Of a DNA stretch of 64,000 nt, positions 43,158-55,454 are shown one piece after another. The position numbers and the translations under genes were made by a program. Every line of letters starts with the position of its first letter. The first letter of the stretch is position 1. Below the pieces are notes generated by a model. That model saw nothing but the letters and a program-made list of their open reading frames with translations. It did no database searches and was not told where the DNA came from. Source of the stretch: Drosophila miranda (lineage: Eukaryota > Arthropoda > Insecta > Diptera > Drosophilidae); NCBI RefSeq assembly GCF_003369915.1, contig NW_022881625.1:7378001-7442000 (forward strand), written 5' to 3'.

Positions 43158-45343
43158 CTAGCTCATGGTCTTCCTCGAGCGAACCGACTGCCTTTGTTCA
43201 ACTGGGACGATGAGGTCTGAGCGTGTCCATCTCGGCCAGTGAGAACTTGCTCGTAGCGGGTCAGCAGATTGGTGCGGACAATGGCGCCGTTCAGTTCCGC
43301 CTGGGCCTTGATGGCCTGTGGGAAAAGAGAGGGGAGAAAACAGTTGGATAAAGCCGAGGAAGAAAAGGAAATATAAACCCACCTGAGTATCGCTGACAGC
43401 CAGACCATTCAGGAGATTGAACAGCACAATGGTCATGAAGAACACAAAGAGCAGGAAGATCAGCTAAGTGTAGACGCTGTCAAACCTTATGTCACCGGCA
43501 TCAAATTCTCCCGTGAGCATCACAACCGTCTTGATGAGCGCCTCGATGGGCACGGAGAATGTGTTGAAGTGACCATCATCTTCTCCCTCCTTTGCTGGCT
43601 CTGGCGTGCTGTCCTTCGGAGAGGAGGAATCCACCTGGGGCTTGCCAAACAGTATGTAGAAGCACAGACTAAACGTAAGCACAAAGATCGAGTAGAGAGC
43701 AAAGGTCTTGATGAAGCTGCTGGAGACGGCGCGCAGCATGAGCATGTGCGTCGAAATTGAGAGTACTGTCAGGGAGCCAACCAGCAGGCAGAACTCCACG
43801 GACACCAGCAGAATGGTGAAGACGGCCAGTATGCGCTGCGTCTCCTTGTCGTAGCTGGCTTCCATGCAGGTTAGGATCGACAAGACAATGAGAGCCACCT
43901 CCATCAGGTTCGTGATGGACCTGAAGTACAGCAGCGGCGACATGGCAAGCTGTATGACCTCTCGGATCATGAGATACACAATCCCTATCCAAGAGAACAG
44001 GCCGAAGAGGGCAGTCAGGCACGTGTGGTCGCTTTCGTGGAACTTAAGGAGCGTATGCGTGATAATGGAGGCAGTGAAGAGAGAGTAAAGTAGAAAGTTC
44101 AGATAGAAGATCACCGAGAGGCGGGGCCACTTGAGGAAGAGGAAACTCGAGATTAGCGGGTGCTGCAGCAGGTAACGCAGCTCCTTGGAATCGGCGATGA
44201 ATGCGATTGGAGTTATCTCGTCCTCCAATCGGTGAGGATGGCCAATGCTCCGCTTGTCCGACTGCCCGGGCTCTCGCTGGCGTCTCATCAGATTCTTGTA
44301 GTTGATGATGATCTCGAAACTCTGGTCACCGGGCTTCTCCCCGTTGGTGGTGATGCAGGAATCGAAGTGCTCCTCCAGCACTTTCGGGTCCATCTCCTGT
44401 ATGTAAAAATCTCCGAACGCGCTTCTCGCCCCGATGTACGCTCCCTGCCGTAGAAGCTCCTGTGCCACCTTTGTGTTGCGATACTTGACCGCATAGGAGA
44501 GTGGCACCAGGCCAGCCTTGTCCGCCTCATTGATGTCCACACGATCGCTCTCGAGCAGCAGCTGGAAGCAGCGCTGGTGGTCACAGAAGTCGTCCAGCGG
44601 CTGCTCACCCAGGCGACTGATAACCGCGTTCAGCAGCTTGGAATGCGATGTCAGCCTCAGCAGCGGATGCTTCAACAGCTTCTCTAGCGCCCTGTGGTTG
44701 CCCCAGATTACGGCCAACTCCACGGGGCTGATGTCGCTCAATTTTGAAGGATTAATGTTGATGCCCGTCTCGAGGATGGCCTCAAAGGCTCGCTGCTTGC
44801 CCCGCTTGATACTCTCCGCCACCAGGGACTGATACTCCTCCTGGTTGGCATTGCATTGGTTATCTGCGTTTCCGCTGACGTTCTGATGGTACCCCGCGAA
44901 CTGTTGCTCGAACTGGTTCTCGTCTCCGTCCCGCAGCGTGCGGAGGAGTCGCTCGCCGTCGATCTCTGCTCCGGCCTCGCGCATCTCCGGCATACTGATC
45001 CCTCAGCATCTGGCGTACCTGCCCGTTCCGATAGCTGTCAATGTCCAACTGTGGTTGTTTCAGGAAAAGTCGGATCAGCTCCAGCTTAGTGCCTGCCTCA
45101 ATCTTTCTATTCTTCAGCACATGGTGGAGGGGCGTGAACTCGCCCTGATCCACCAAATTCGAGAGGCTCCGTACTCGAGCAGCAGCTGAATGCAGGAGCC
45201 CACCTGAGAGGCATTCGATCGTCCTGGCGATTGGCCTGGGCACCGCTGTCCAGGGCAGTGTGGAATTCCCGTATGTCCCGATTAGCGAGGGCTGCGCTCA
45301 ACTGGCCCTGCGGATCGATGAAACCGCAGTTGTTAGAGCTCAT
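43158..45343 (-). pseudogene. pain: painless fragment, copy C (longest open frame)
   Basis: The frame 43464-44993 (509 codons) runs from ankyrin repeats (ELAVIWGNHRALEKLLKHP) through the helices (VIFYLNFLLYSLFTASIITH) to the pore motif MLTGEFDAGDI. It stops at a G-to-C change creating TAG at 43464, exactly where copies A and B read TYLIFLLF. A small deletion near 44993 shifts the frame upstream. Start ATG at 45343 (MSSNNCGFIDPQGQL). It shares with the other copies the missing early ankyrin segment (near 45215), the 3' truncation after YEQVLTG and the last intron. It is the best preserved painless copy, but still dead. Confidence 0.85.
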
Positions 45344-46448
45344 TCTGCTGTCTGCAAAGAGTCAAGTGAGAATGAGGATGAGCTATGTCTATGTGGGCTT
45401 TCGTTAATCTTATCCAACCCACGCAGCGTATGAGTAACTTATAATGCCGTTTCTATGAAAATGATGCCAGAACCCGCATTGTTAGAGCTCTGTTCTGGTC
45501 AATGGAGGGAGGTCTGACCCAACAGACGGTTTCTGTACAGACCTTGAAATGGCCGAAACAAAAGCATGAGAGTACACCGAGCCCCGCAACAAACGGTATT
45601 TGACAACGCTTCATGCTACGATGATTTTCACACAAATGATTGTCTGTCCATGGAGCTGGCCAGCAGCTGGAGGCAGAGCCACAGTCAGAGCCACAGTCAC
45701 AGCCACATCCGCAGCCGAAAGCTACCCCACAGGTTTCTCGAAAAATAAAAACCAAATCTTCGTTTTGGGGGCAATTAAAGAAAGCGTCTTTAAGTGGTTT
45801 TTGTGGTACCCGAACTACAGACTTAATTTGCCCTCCCGTGTAGTTATTAAATTATAACAATCCAACTGAAGACAAGGTAAGACAAGGCCTGAGAAGTACT
45901 CAGGGAGTGGCTTGATTGTTCAAAGTGATATACAAATTTGAATCAAGTTTGGTGTTCGATCTCGCTCGCCTTTTGGTATATCAAAATTTAACGATCATAA
46001 AGAATAATCATAAAATAATCGACACATCAATATCAATTAGCAATCAATTGGTTACGCTTTATGCTTTGAATACTGTTCCGAATGGAGCTTTAGATAAATC
46101 CCTGGGCAGTGCTGAAATCTTGCGATTTATAGGCGGCTCTTTTCATAAATTTCAAGGCGGCTTCTTCTGTGGGATCTGATCCCTCCAGCCGTCAGCTCAA
46201 CGTCTTCTCCGCTCTGTTGTGTTCTGTTCTGTTCTGTTCCGTTCTGTCTGCTGTCTGCTTTGATGCTTGAAATGTTTGAGAAATCGGCTAATCACACATG
46301 AGACCTGGCTAATTTGAATATTCCCCCACTGATTGTTTATCAATAGCCTACGAATTGGGAATCAGGAAACATCGTCTTCTCTTTTGTAGGTAGCTCTTCG
46401 GCTAATGTTGCTTTAGTATGCAAACAAATTGAGGATTGTAAATGACGC
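45344..46448. other. Noncoding flank upstream of painless, copy C
   Basis: Homologous to 10961-11960. It ends abruptly where the BEL-type element begins. No gene supported. Confidence 0.6.
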
Positions 46449-46985
46449 CTGTTAAGACCTTAAAAGAAAAGTCTAGACATTTGCGAGTTGAGTTGTATAT
46501 TCAAACTGAATTTTATTCTTAAAATAAGAGCCTTATATGTGATTTGACATTGAGGTAGGAGGTACAATTTGGTAGTCTATAATTATCGTTAGAGCTACGC
46601 AGAGGATACACTTTTCTGAGGGTGTCTTTTTGAGTACATGCTTACATTAGTTTTATTTTAGGACCGCATTTGTTAAGTGTTTTCTCCACTTGTGTTTTGT
46701 TGTCGTATTAATGGGTTACAGATCTCTGTTTACACCAGTGCAGTCATAACTTGTCTACTTTATGTTATTTCTTTAGAGATCGGAGTTGTTACATGAGGTT
46801 ATGTGTACAATAATCTATTTATATTTAAACATTCTGCAAGGGGCCGAAAGTGGCATTGTATTGACGATAATATGTTCATGTTTGAACATTCTGCAAAGGG
46901 CCGAAAGTGGCATTGTTTGTATTTGGATTCTTGTGAACCTTTTTGTGTACATTTTCTTTATAGCTATAATTACAAGTACAGATAA

Positions 46986-47902
46986 TCATTTACAGTCAAT
47001 TACAGTGGGTAGGGAAGTGCTATCGTTTGCAGTCTTCGTGCTACTTTTAATTCTTCTTATGGCATAGATTATTAATATTATCATTATTATGATTCCGATA
47101 ATCAAGGCCGCATGTCCAGATACATGATGGAACTTAAGTCCTTTTAAGTCATGATGACCTTCCTTTAACAATTTTATTTCGTTTCTTAACTTATCCATTT
47201 CTTCTGTATGGTTAATTAATGGTACTGTTAATGGATTCAAAACAATTTTTGGTATTTTGCTTATATTACTTATATAAAAGGATGAAATTGGCTCGTAGCT
47301 TTCTGTTTGAATACTGTGATGAGGTACTAGTATTTAACATCGGTTCGCACAGTACAACCATGTATTATTGTTAAAATTCCTTGTTGCGGAAGATCTATTA
47401 GTTCTTGATTTGAGTTACTACATTGAATTCTAGCATTAGTGTTTACTGGAACTTTGAAGATCCAACTACCCTGTCTTTCTAATTCGACCCAAAATGACCT
47501 TGTCTCTGCTATCTTCCTATAAACGCAATTTGAATTACCCTTTGGTTTGAATGCTATCTCACAAGCATTATCATTGGCATTGCTCCAACGCCAATTACCT
47601 TCGCATACTCTTCTATTCGTTTGCCATTTTTGGCATTTGTTCAAGGTAGCTTCAGTCATCGAATGATAGGAATCAATTTCGAAATTATATACTAAATACC
47701 TGGAGCTCAAATCTACCTTGACTAATTCTTGTTCATGCTCAACTGGCATTGGAATTATCCTAAACAAATGGGATGCGTGTCTACCAAACAGGGGAATCTT
47801 CACGTTCAGAATTAATTTGTTATCAACAAAAATTCCTTTCGCTGTTAATAGGCTGTAAATTTCCTTCAATTCTGTTCCTGTTCTTTTTCCTGGAAGCACC
47901 AA
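46986..47902 (-). pseudogene. Env-like gene of the roo-like element
   Basis: Two frames joined by a one-base shift near 47335-47345. The N-terminal piece (47327-47902, 191 codons) is a cysteine-containing surface-like domain (for example CEGNWRWSNANDNACEIAF). The C-terminal piece (46986-47240) has a heptad-like segment (EEMDKLRNEIKLLKEG), then a strong membrane anchor (AALIIGIIIMIILIIYAI) and a short basic tail. That layout is typical of env-like proteins of some insect retroelements. The gene is broken, and its N terminus may extend further right. Confidence 0.65.
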
Positions 47903-47958
47903 TGTTTCTAATAAGTTATCTTTTATTTTTGCTATTTCTCCCTTTAATTGTATAGGTT

Positions 47959-49565
47959 TTAAAATGTTTGGATTTTCTCTTTTGGAGTCATTCCTGAGTC
48001 TTGCTCTTCTGACTCAATTCCAGCTAATGGACAAATTTTAGTTATAGGTCGTTTTATCAACCCGTCTTGATGTTTTATAGTTACTACTCTGACTCTATCG
48101 TCCCTACCTTTATGTATTTCTTCTATTTTTCCCAAGGGCCATCTAGCTGGGTGACAGGTTTTATCTTTTATTAATACAATCTGTCCTGTTTTAATATTCT
48201 GCATTCCTATTTTCCATTTATTTCTTTGTTGCAGTGTGTGCAAATAATCTTCTTTCCATTTAATCCAAACTTCCCTTTTCATTTTCTGAATTAATCTCCA
48301 TCTATCCAGATTCCCTCTGAAATTGTCTCCATCGGGCCAAATATTGGCCTTCCAATTATAAAATGACCTGGTGTTAATACATCCAGATCGTCAATATCAT
48401 TTGTAGCTGTATACAAAGGGCGTGAATTTAGTACCGCTTCAATTTGACATAATAGAGTTGCTATTTCCTCATAGGTTAAATTATTGTCCCTAATTACCCT
48501 TTTTAAGTGATATTTTACTGATTTTACCCCAGCTTCCCAAATACCTCCGAAGTGAGGTCCTGCCGGGGGAATAAAATGACACTCGATCTGTTCTCTTTCT
48601 TATATTGGAACCACTTTTATGTTGTCTTTGAGGGCTTTTTGGTATTCCTCGTCTAATTTGCGCGAAGCTCCCACAAAGTTAGTTCCATTATCGGACAAAA
48701 TTTTTGCACATTTTCCTCTTCTTGAAAAAAATCTTCTAAGTGCAGCTAGAAATGCATCTGAAGTAGGATCGCTGACTACTTCCAAATGAATAGCTTTTGT
48801 CGCCATGCATACGAATACGGCAATATATCCCTTATAGGATTTCTGGCCCCGGTTTTTAGAGCATCGGATATGGTAAGGCCCGGCGAAGTCTACCCCTGTA
48901 TTTGTAAACGGGTGCGACATTGTAGCTCTGTGTTTCGGCAGATTTCCCATAATTTGTTCTGCAGTATTCTGTCAATACCTAGCACAGGTGACACACTCTT
49001 TAAGTTTTTTCTTTAGGCAATTTCTTAGCCCGAATATCCAAAACTTTCGCTGGATATAGTTTCGCATCAGATTAATTCCACCGTGCAATGTTTCTTTATG
49101 TGCATTCTTGATAATTAAAGTCGTCAAGTGACACTTATCTAAAATCAAGGGATGTTTAACCTCAAATTCCGCGTTGGAGTTTTGCAATCTACCTCCAACT
49201 CGTAACAATCCGTCTTTATCTAAGAACGGATTTAAGCTTAATAGTTTATTTTTTGTTTCTATTTCCTTTTTATTAATTAGGCTAGCTATTTCGGAACCGA
49301 ATTGGATAGCTTGTTGTTGTTTTACTTTTAATACTTTGGCGCTCTTAATCTCCTTCACTGTCAAAAATGAAGGAAATTCTTTCTTTTTGGTTTTGATTTG
49401 AATAAACCTCAATACATATGCAATGACTCTTTCTAGTTTATGCATACACGAATATTTTTGTAATAATTTACAAAAAATGTTATTTTTTGCTATTACCATT
49501 GTTGTGCTCACAACTAATTTTTCTTCAATTTCCTCTTTTGGCCAATGTTCCTTAGATTTCGCCAA
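47959..49565 (-). pseudogene. Integrase region of the roo-like element
   Basis: Three blocks. 48972-49565 carries the N-terminal zinc-binding type sequence (LHGGINLMRNYIQRKFWI... CVTC). 48600-48950 is the catalytic core start (GVDFAGPYHI with D, then ILSDNGTNFVGAS with D). 47959-48282 is the C-terminal basic domain (NIKTGQIVLIKDKTCHPARW). Stops near 48970 and 48599 and a gap near 48300-48600 break the gene. The text between contains the expected PHFGGIWE-type region in other frames. Confidence 0.75.
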
Positions 49566-50950
49566 CCATTGAGGCCCTTTCCACCAAATCTTAAAATCTT
49601 TTAGCTTATCTGCACTAATGCCCCTTGATGCTACATCTGCTGGATTGTCTTCAGTTCTAACGTGTCACCATTTAATTTCCTTAATCTTTCTTACTTCGTC
49701 AGTTCGACGCCTGATAAACTTGTCTTTATTGTCTCCATTCTTTATCCAGGCTAGAGTAATAGTAGAATCACTCCAGGCAAAACACTCTACATTACTTCCA
49801 ACCGCTACTTTCACCCGTTGAATTAATTTTGCCAGAAGATGTGCTGCACAAAGTTATAATTTTGGAATAGTTTTCCGATTCTTCTTTGGATTAACTTTGC
49901 TTTTGCTGGCTATTATAATTGTAGAACTATCTACCTTGGCATACACTACGGCAGCATAAGCCTATTCGGATGCATCGGCAAACCCATGAATTTGCATCGT
50001 CTTATTGTGCTGAGAATTTAGCCATCTCGGTATCCGAATGCTCTCTAACTCTGTTAAACTATTTTTAAACGAATCCCATTCTCGAGTATCCTGTTTTAAT
50101 AATTCTTCATCCCAATTTTTGTCTGCTAGCCAAAGTTTTTGAATAAACAATTTTCCGACAAGTGTCACTGGAGACAACCAGCCTAAGGGGTCATATATCT
50201 CGCTAAGGTAGATAATACTATTCTTTTGTTATTTTTCTTAATTGGTTCATAGTGGAAACTGAACCTAAACTCGTCTTTAACCGGTTCCCATTGTAGTCCT
50301 AATGTTTTGACGGATTCATTCTCCTTAATGGTTAATACTTTATTTTCTTGGTAATTTCTAATGCCTTCTATAATTTCTGGGATATTTCTTATCCACTTTA
50401 TTAAGTTAAACCCAACCCTTTTAAACTCCCGGGTAACTTCCTTTACATGCTTTTTAGCATCCAGTATCGTGTCGGCACCTGTCATCAGGTCGTCCATATA
50501 AAAATCATTCTTTATGATTTCCCTAATTGCTTGATTTTTGCAATTATCTGCTATTGCAACAAGCACCCTGGTTGCTAAGTAGGGTGCTGAAGCTGTACCG
50601 TACGTAACGGTTGTAAGTTTATAATCTTTTAACTTTTCGTTTGGATTATCTCTGCAAATTATATGCAAATATTGTTGATCGTCTTTATCAACATTAATTT
50701 GCCGGTACATTTTTTCAATGTCCGCAGATATTACAAATGGCCATTTATCGAAGATATCTTTTTGGACCCTTGGTCCAACCCACATGATATCATTTAAACT
50801 TTTATTGTTTGTGGTTTTTGCTGAAGCATCGAAAACCACCCTCAGCTTTGTCGTTAGACTGGAATCTCTTATGACTCCTTGATGGGGTAAATAATATTTC
50901 CCATCTTCTTTGGACTCTACCATATGTCCTAAGTTTTTATATTCATGCAT
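49566..50950 (-). pseudogene. RT and RNase H region of the roo-like element
   Basis: The RT frame 50183-50950 has LTTKLRVVFDASAKT, SADIEKMYRQINVD (first aspartate) and FYMDDLMTGADT (catalytic pair), with YGTASAPYLATR between. RNase H begins at 49962-50177 (MQIHGFADASE) and is interrupted by a stop near 49962. Further RNase H sequence continues in other frames to about 49600. Confidence 0.8.
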
Positions 50951-50970
50951 GAACTTTACATAATTTTCTT

Positions 50971-52177
50971 TTAATGTTTTATTGTTGTCGCCACAATAAA
51001 TTTATCACCTTTTGATTTGGTGCAACCGGATATAATCCATCCGAATTCTGTATTTTGTCCAAGTAGTCCGTCTATTTTTACTACTCCGTCTTTTAAAATA
51101 TGGGTATACAAATCTATCCCAATTATTACATCTACCCTACCTGGTTTGTTAAAGTTAGGGTCTGCCAACACATAATCTTGCCACTTAGTTTTATCAATAT
51201 TGAAAGACTTTAATGGTAAAGCTTTCATCAATTTCGGAAGAATAATTGCTTCAATATTTAGAGGACCTTTATTATAATCACAAGTTTTTACCGATAAAGT
51301 AACTTTGTACTTTGAAGTGCAAGAGTCTGTAGATGACACTCCACTTACCTCGGAGTTCGCTCTTTTTCGTACTAAGTTTAATATTTGCGCAGCTTCTTCT
51401 GAAATTATGGTACATTGCGACCCACAATCAATGAGAGCTCTAAGGTTTTGATAGCCACCATTCCTTGCCCTTACTTTTATAAGTGCTGTGGCTAAGAACG
51501 CTTGTTCTTTTGTCAAGCAAGTGTTAACATTTTCCCTCTTTTCGTAGGGAATATGGATCATCGTATGATGAGGTTTTTTACAAATCCCACATAAAATTTC
51601 AGAAAACCTTTTCTTATACATTTCATCCCTACAGCTTTTTGGGCAAAGGCGCTTTTTTTTAATAAACTGGCCTCTATCTATCGGACTCATTCCCTTAAAC
51701 TTATAGCAGTGAATTATGGTATGTCCTGCCATTTTACATAACGGACAATTTTTTTTTATTTTACCATATTGCACTACTTTTTTTAACGGTTTCCACTCTT
51801 TATCCTGCGTCGTGTAAAGAGAAGTGTACCGTTGTTCTAAAAATTCCATCACATCTGGCAATGCTTGGATCTCTTTTGTCCTTTTTATATGACTTTCATA
51901 TAATTGTAAGGTATCTTTGTTGAATTTTTTCAACACAAAGTGCGCGAAAATCACATCAACTTATTCTGTTAAGTGTGACTTTAATTTAATTAAATGTATT
52001 TATAGAATCAGAAAACCATTTAATATGTTGCGCTGAATCGTGATCTAGCATTGGTAAGTCTAGAAAACGATTCAGCTGATCCGAAAAAATTTTTCGCTTA
52101 TTTTCATACCGCTTGGTCAGCAATTCCCAAGCGGCATTATAATTCTCCAGCGGCCCAGTTAAAAGGTGAGCTACCAT
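50971..52177 (-). pseudogene. Gag C terminus and protease of the roo-like element
   Basis: The frame 50971-51954 carries zinc knuckles CPLCKMAGHTIIHC and CGICKKPHHTMIH and the A17-like protease with ALIDCGSQCTIISEEAA (D-C-G rather than the usual D-S-G). VDVIIGIDLYTHIL and LGQNTEFGWIISG follow. A second piece, 51986-52177, has the gag capsid-like AAWELLTKRYENKRKIF. Stops near 51955-51985 separate them. Confidence 0.75.
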
Positions 52178-53010
52178 ACTCCGTGCCTCACCCTTTAGCG
52201 ATTTTCAAATAATTGAATTTTAGAGATGTACTCAGACTATCTCTGTTATGAATTAATTCACAAAATATTTGTGAAAAGCCGTCCCACTCTTTTTCTTCGC
52301 CCGAGAATGTGGGTACTTCCACTTTCGGAAGATCAGGCAAATCGATATCTTCTTTTTTTACCGTTGCCCTTTAGTATCCATGCTGTTTTCTTTAGCTATG
52401 GTTTGCATCCTAACTTCTAGGTTGCTCAACATGCTTTGAATATCAAAGTCCAACTCGACGATCTGCTCGTTGAAGCTGTCGTTTGTTTCATAGCTATGAT
52501 TAAACTCCTCAATTTTTGAGCTCAGTTTTTTACTGAGGAACTCAATTTTTTCCTTTCTCATTATACACTCTCCCATTTTAGCCTGATCAAACCTCTGCAT
52601 GGTTTGCTCTAAATATGTCCTCAGGTTTTCCACTATTCTGATGATTTCCTCAGATACTTTTTCTATTTTCTGGGCTCTATGTCTTCCTTCAAAGTTCCAG
52701 TCTCCACTGATTGTAACTTTGTTTTTTCTACCTTCCCTTTCGTTAATGTTTCATTATTTTTTGACTCTACATACTTTTTATGTTTGTCCTCTATATTTTT
52801 AATCATTTTTTCGTACTGCTGTCTCTTATAGTAGTCATGATCGACTTTTCCATATATTAACAGTGCAGAATTATTCCCTGTAACTTTGTTTTTAAGGTCT
52901 CCTAACCTTTGGATTACATCGCTGGTCAAATGACCAGCTTCAATCTTTTTAATCTCCCTTGCTATCGCTGCTTGAGCCTCTAATAGCTTAATTATTTGTT
53001 CCGACAACAT
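52178..53010 (-). pseudogene. Gag N terminus of the roo-like element
   Basis: The start ATG at 53010 opens MLSEQIIKLLEAQAAIAREI, a helical, charged region (52663-53010). A second frame (52358-52633) continues with coiled-coil-like ENLRTYLEQTMQRFDQAKM. Stops and shifts near 52650 and 52350 break it. Confidence 0.7.
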
Positions 53011-53024
53011 CTTAGTTTAATTTT

Positions 53025-54117
53025 TATACCCGATACTCAAAATGAGTATTGGGGTATATTAGATTTGTGGTAAAAGTGGATGTGTGTAACGTCCAAAAGG
53101 AATCGTTTCCGACCCCATAAGGTATATATATTCTTGATCAGCATCAATAGCCGAGTCGATTGAGCACTGTCTGTCTGTCCGTCTGTCCGTCCGTCCGTCC
53201 GTCCGTCCGTCCGTCCGTCCGTCCGTCCGTCCGTCCGTCCGTCCCCTTCAGCGCCTAGTGCTCAAAGACTATAGGAGCTAGAGTAACGATGTTTTGGATC
53301 CAGACTTCTGTGAAATGTCACTGCAACAAAAATATTTCAAAACTTTGCCCCGCCCACTTCCGCCCCACAAAGAACGAAAATCTGTGGCATCCACATTTTT
53401 AAAGATACAATAAAACCAAAATCGCAGAATCGTAGAGAACGACTATATGTTTTAGAGTGTAAAATCTCAACCAGATCGTATAATTATTATAGCCAGAATC
53501 AAGAAAACAATTTCATTCTTTCTCGCTCTGTCTCTCTCTAACACACAGGTTTCATAGTCGGTTTTGCCAATTGCAAAATATGAGTTCAAGGATCTCAGAA
53601 CCTATAAGAGCCAGAGCAACCAAATTTGGTACCCACACGTCTGTGATATCGGACCTTGACCGTTTCGTGTCCAAATTTCGCCACACCCCCTTCCGCCCCC
53701 GCAAAGGACGAAAATCTGGGGCATCCACAAATCTCAGAGACTATTAAGGCTAGATTAACCAAATTTGGTATCCGCACTTCTGTTAGATTTCACTACAAAA
53801 CGTATATCTCAGAATTTCGCCCCACCCCCTTCCGCCCCCACAGGGGACGAAAATCCGTTGCATCCACAATATTGCACATTTGAGAAAACTAAAAACGCAG
53901 AATCATAGATATTGACCATATCTATCAGATTGCTGAATCTGGATCAGATCGGATCATTTTTATAGCCAAAAGGAACAAATCAATTTGCAGTGGCTACGCA
54001 GCCCCCGACGTCACGCTCAGACTGATTTTCTGTCTCTCTCGCACGCCATACTGACTTAGTATCGGGGATAACTGTAGAGTTGCGGTGTCCGCAGCAACTC
54101 ACAACGTTCCCCCTCGT
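53025..54117 (+). mobile_element. DINE-1/INE-1 Helitron, copy 3 (full length)
   Basis: Starts TATACCCGATACTCAAAATG and ends CCCCCTCGT. It carries the expanded GTCC run (about 53170-53245) and the CTCGCTCTGTCTCTCTCT run near 53521-53538. Its left flank is the gag start of the roo-like element; its right flank matches that of the 30361 remnant. Confidence 0.9.
53170..53245 (+). repeat. GTCC microsatellite inside DINE-1
   Basis: About 18 tandem GTCC/GTCT units, against about nine to twelve mixed units at the same place in the DINEs at 12975 and 31950. Confidence 0.9.
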
Positions 54118-54960
54118 TTTTTTTATGCATTCTCAGCGTTTTGCTGCACTTAATGAACAACAGGCGATGGTCTGGCCCGAGACGCTTTATTTACACTTGG
54201 CATTAAAACTGGAAAAACAAAGGGAAATAACCAAAAATTCTAGTATGAAGAAAAAAGTACTCGGGTGTGGCAGAAAAAAACTACAATCTTGATCTACAAA
54301 TGAAGTTTTTTTACAGTGAAATATATACTTGACTTGTAGTGAAACGCAGCCCCGAAATTGTCATCATAAAAACTTCGTAATTAAGATGAAAGCGTGAGGA
54401 GATGGGGCTGGAGCTGAGACCAAGCATGACTTCATGCTGAACCGCCTCCGAGTGGCATCCGCAGATAAAAAGCAACAAAATATAGTTGTATACAAGAAAT
54501 GTTTAGCTGGCACCGAAATACGGACAGCTCACAAACACATGGACACATGCTTAACTTAACTAAAGTGGATACACACACATGCATCGCATATACATGCTCT
54601 ATATTTGGTATATACATATGTACTACTCGTACTCGCTGTGCACTTCATAAACAATTGGCTGGCCTACATCATGTACTCGTACAACACACAACAAAAGATT
54701 TGAGGGGGGTGTGTGTGGAGTGGGAGAATTGGGGGGGATGTCAGTCAGTGCCCCGCACGTTTCGATAATTTCGAATAATTTAATTAAGCCCAGACGAGGC
54801 GGCAGTACTGGGACTTTCACGATTCTCCCCGGAACTTCCAAAAGCCCTGAAAAAGGCAAGATTTTCAAAAAAAAATTAATTAAAGATCACTTTGATTTAG
54901 CTCCCCTTTTGGGACTATGCCCTTGTGTCCCGCTAAAAGTAGAAAACGAATAAACAAAAG
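54118..54960. other. Host noncoding segment, copy of 30527-31369
   Basis: Nearly identical to 30527-31369 (a few substitutions), ending at AACAAAAG where a BEL LTR is inserted. No gene supported. Confidence 0.7.
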
Positions 54961-55434
54961 TGTCGGGTCAAGCAGCTTAAATATTTTAAATTATTGCCAG
55001 TGGTGCGGCCCAAAGGAAATGCATTTTTGTGTTGTCGTTTCCAATGCCCCCACTGCAAAGATCATTTGCTACCGTATATGCGCATGCAGCGGAATTCTTT
55101 CTTCTCCTTATGTCGCAATCTCTCGGACTCGGCTTAACAGCGTCCCCGAGCAGCTCTAACGCTCTCGGGCTATCATACGCTCTCGCTCGCGTCTAAGCTT
55201 GCTGCATAGGGCCCGGCAATTTGGCCCGTCAGACCTTGCATGGGCAGTCTTGAGCTAATCGTCGCAGCTATTAGACTAACATCCTCGCATCAATCGTTCG
55301 CCCCAATCATCCCCATATGTACATACGCGATAAGTTGGTTTACATATGCAAATAAATTGTGAATTATAAACAGCCTCTCGACTTTCATTAACTTCAAATT
55401 GCAACAGTTGTTAAAAACGCTTAATAGCTTAACA
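54961..55434 (+). repeat. 5' LTR of BEL/Pao element 2
   Basis: TGTCGGGTCA to AGCTTAACA. The left edge is set by comparison with the uninterrupted sequence at 31369, and the right edge by the primer site. Confidence 0.8.
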
Positions 55435-55436
55435 TT

Positions 55437-55454
55437 TGGTGACCCCGACGTGAT
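55437..55454 (+). promoter_or_regulatory. Primer-binding site of BEL/Pao element 2
   Basis: TGGTGACCCCGACGTGAT, two bases after the LTR; identical to 25134-25151. Confidence 0.75.

Larger units (their letters stand above)
37585..46448. repeat. Tandem unit core, copy C
   Basis: Third copy of the host unit. It begins right after the gypsy target duplication and ends at GTAAATGACGCC (46448), where a BEL-type LTR begins. It has the 80-base duplication shared with copy B. It has lost exon 1 and the start of exon 2 of the membrane-protein gene (junction near 41352). Confidence 0.9.
46449..53024 (-). mobile_element. BEL/Pao element with env-like gene (roo-like), 5' end missing
   Basis: Minus-strand retroelement. 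The left edge, TGTTAAGACC at 46449, replaces copy C sequence and is probably the end of its 3' LTR (extending to about 46.8 kb; inner edge not resolved). Moving right: env-like ORFs, integrase, RNase H, RT, protease and gag. The right edge lies just 14 bases upstream of the gag ATG (53010), where a DINE-1 starts at 53025. The 5' LTR, primer site and leader are therefore gone. BEL/Pao order plus an env-like gene points to the roo group; this is family knowledge, not an alignment. Confidence 0.8.
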
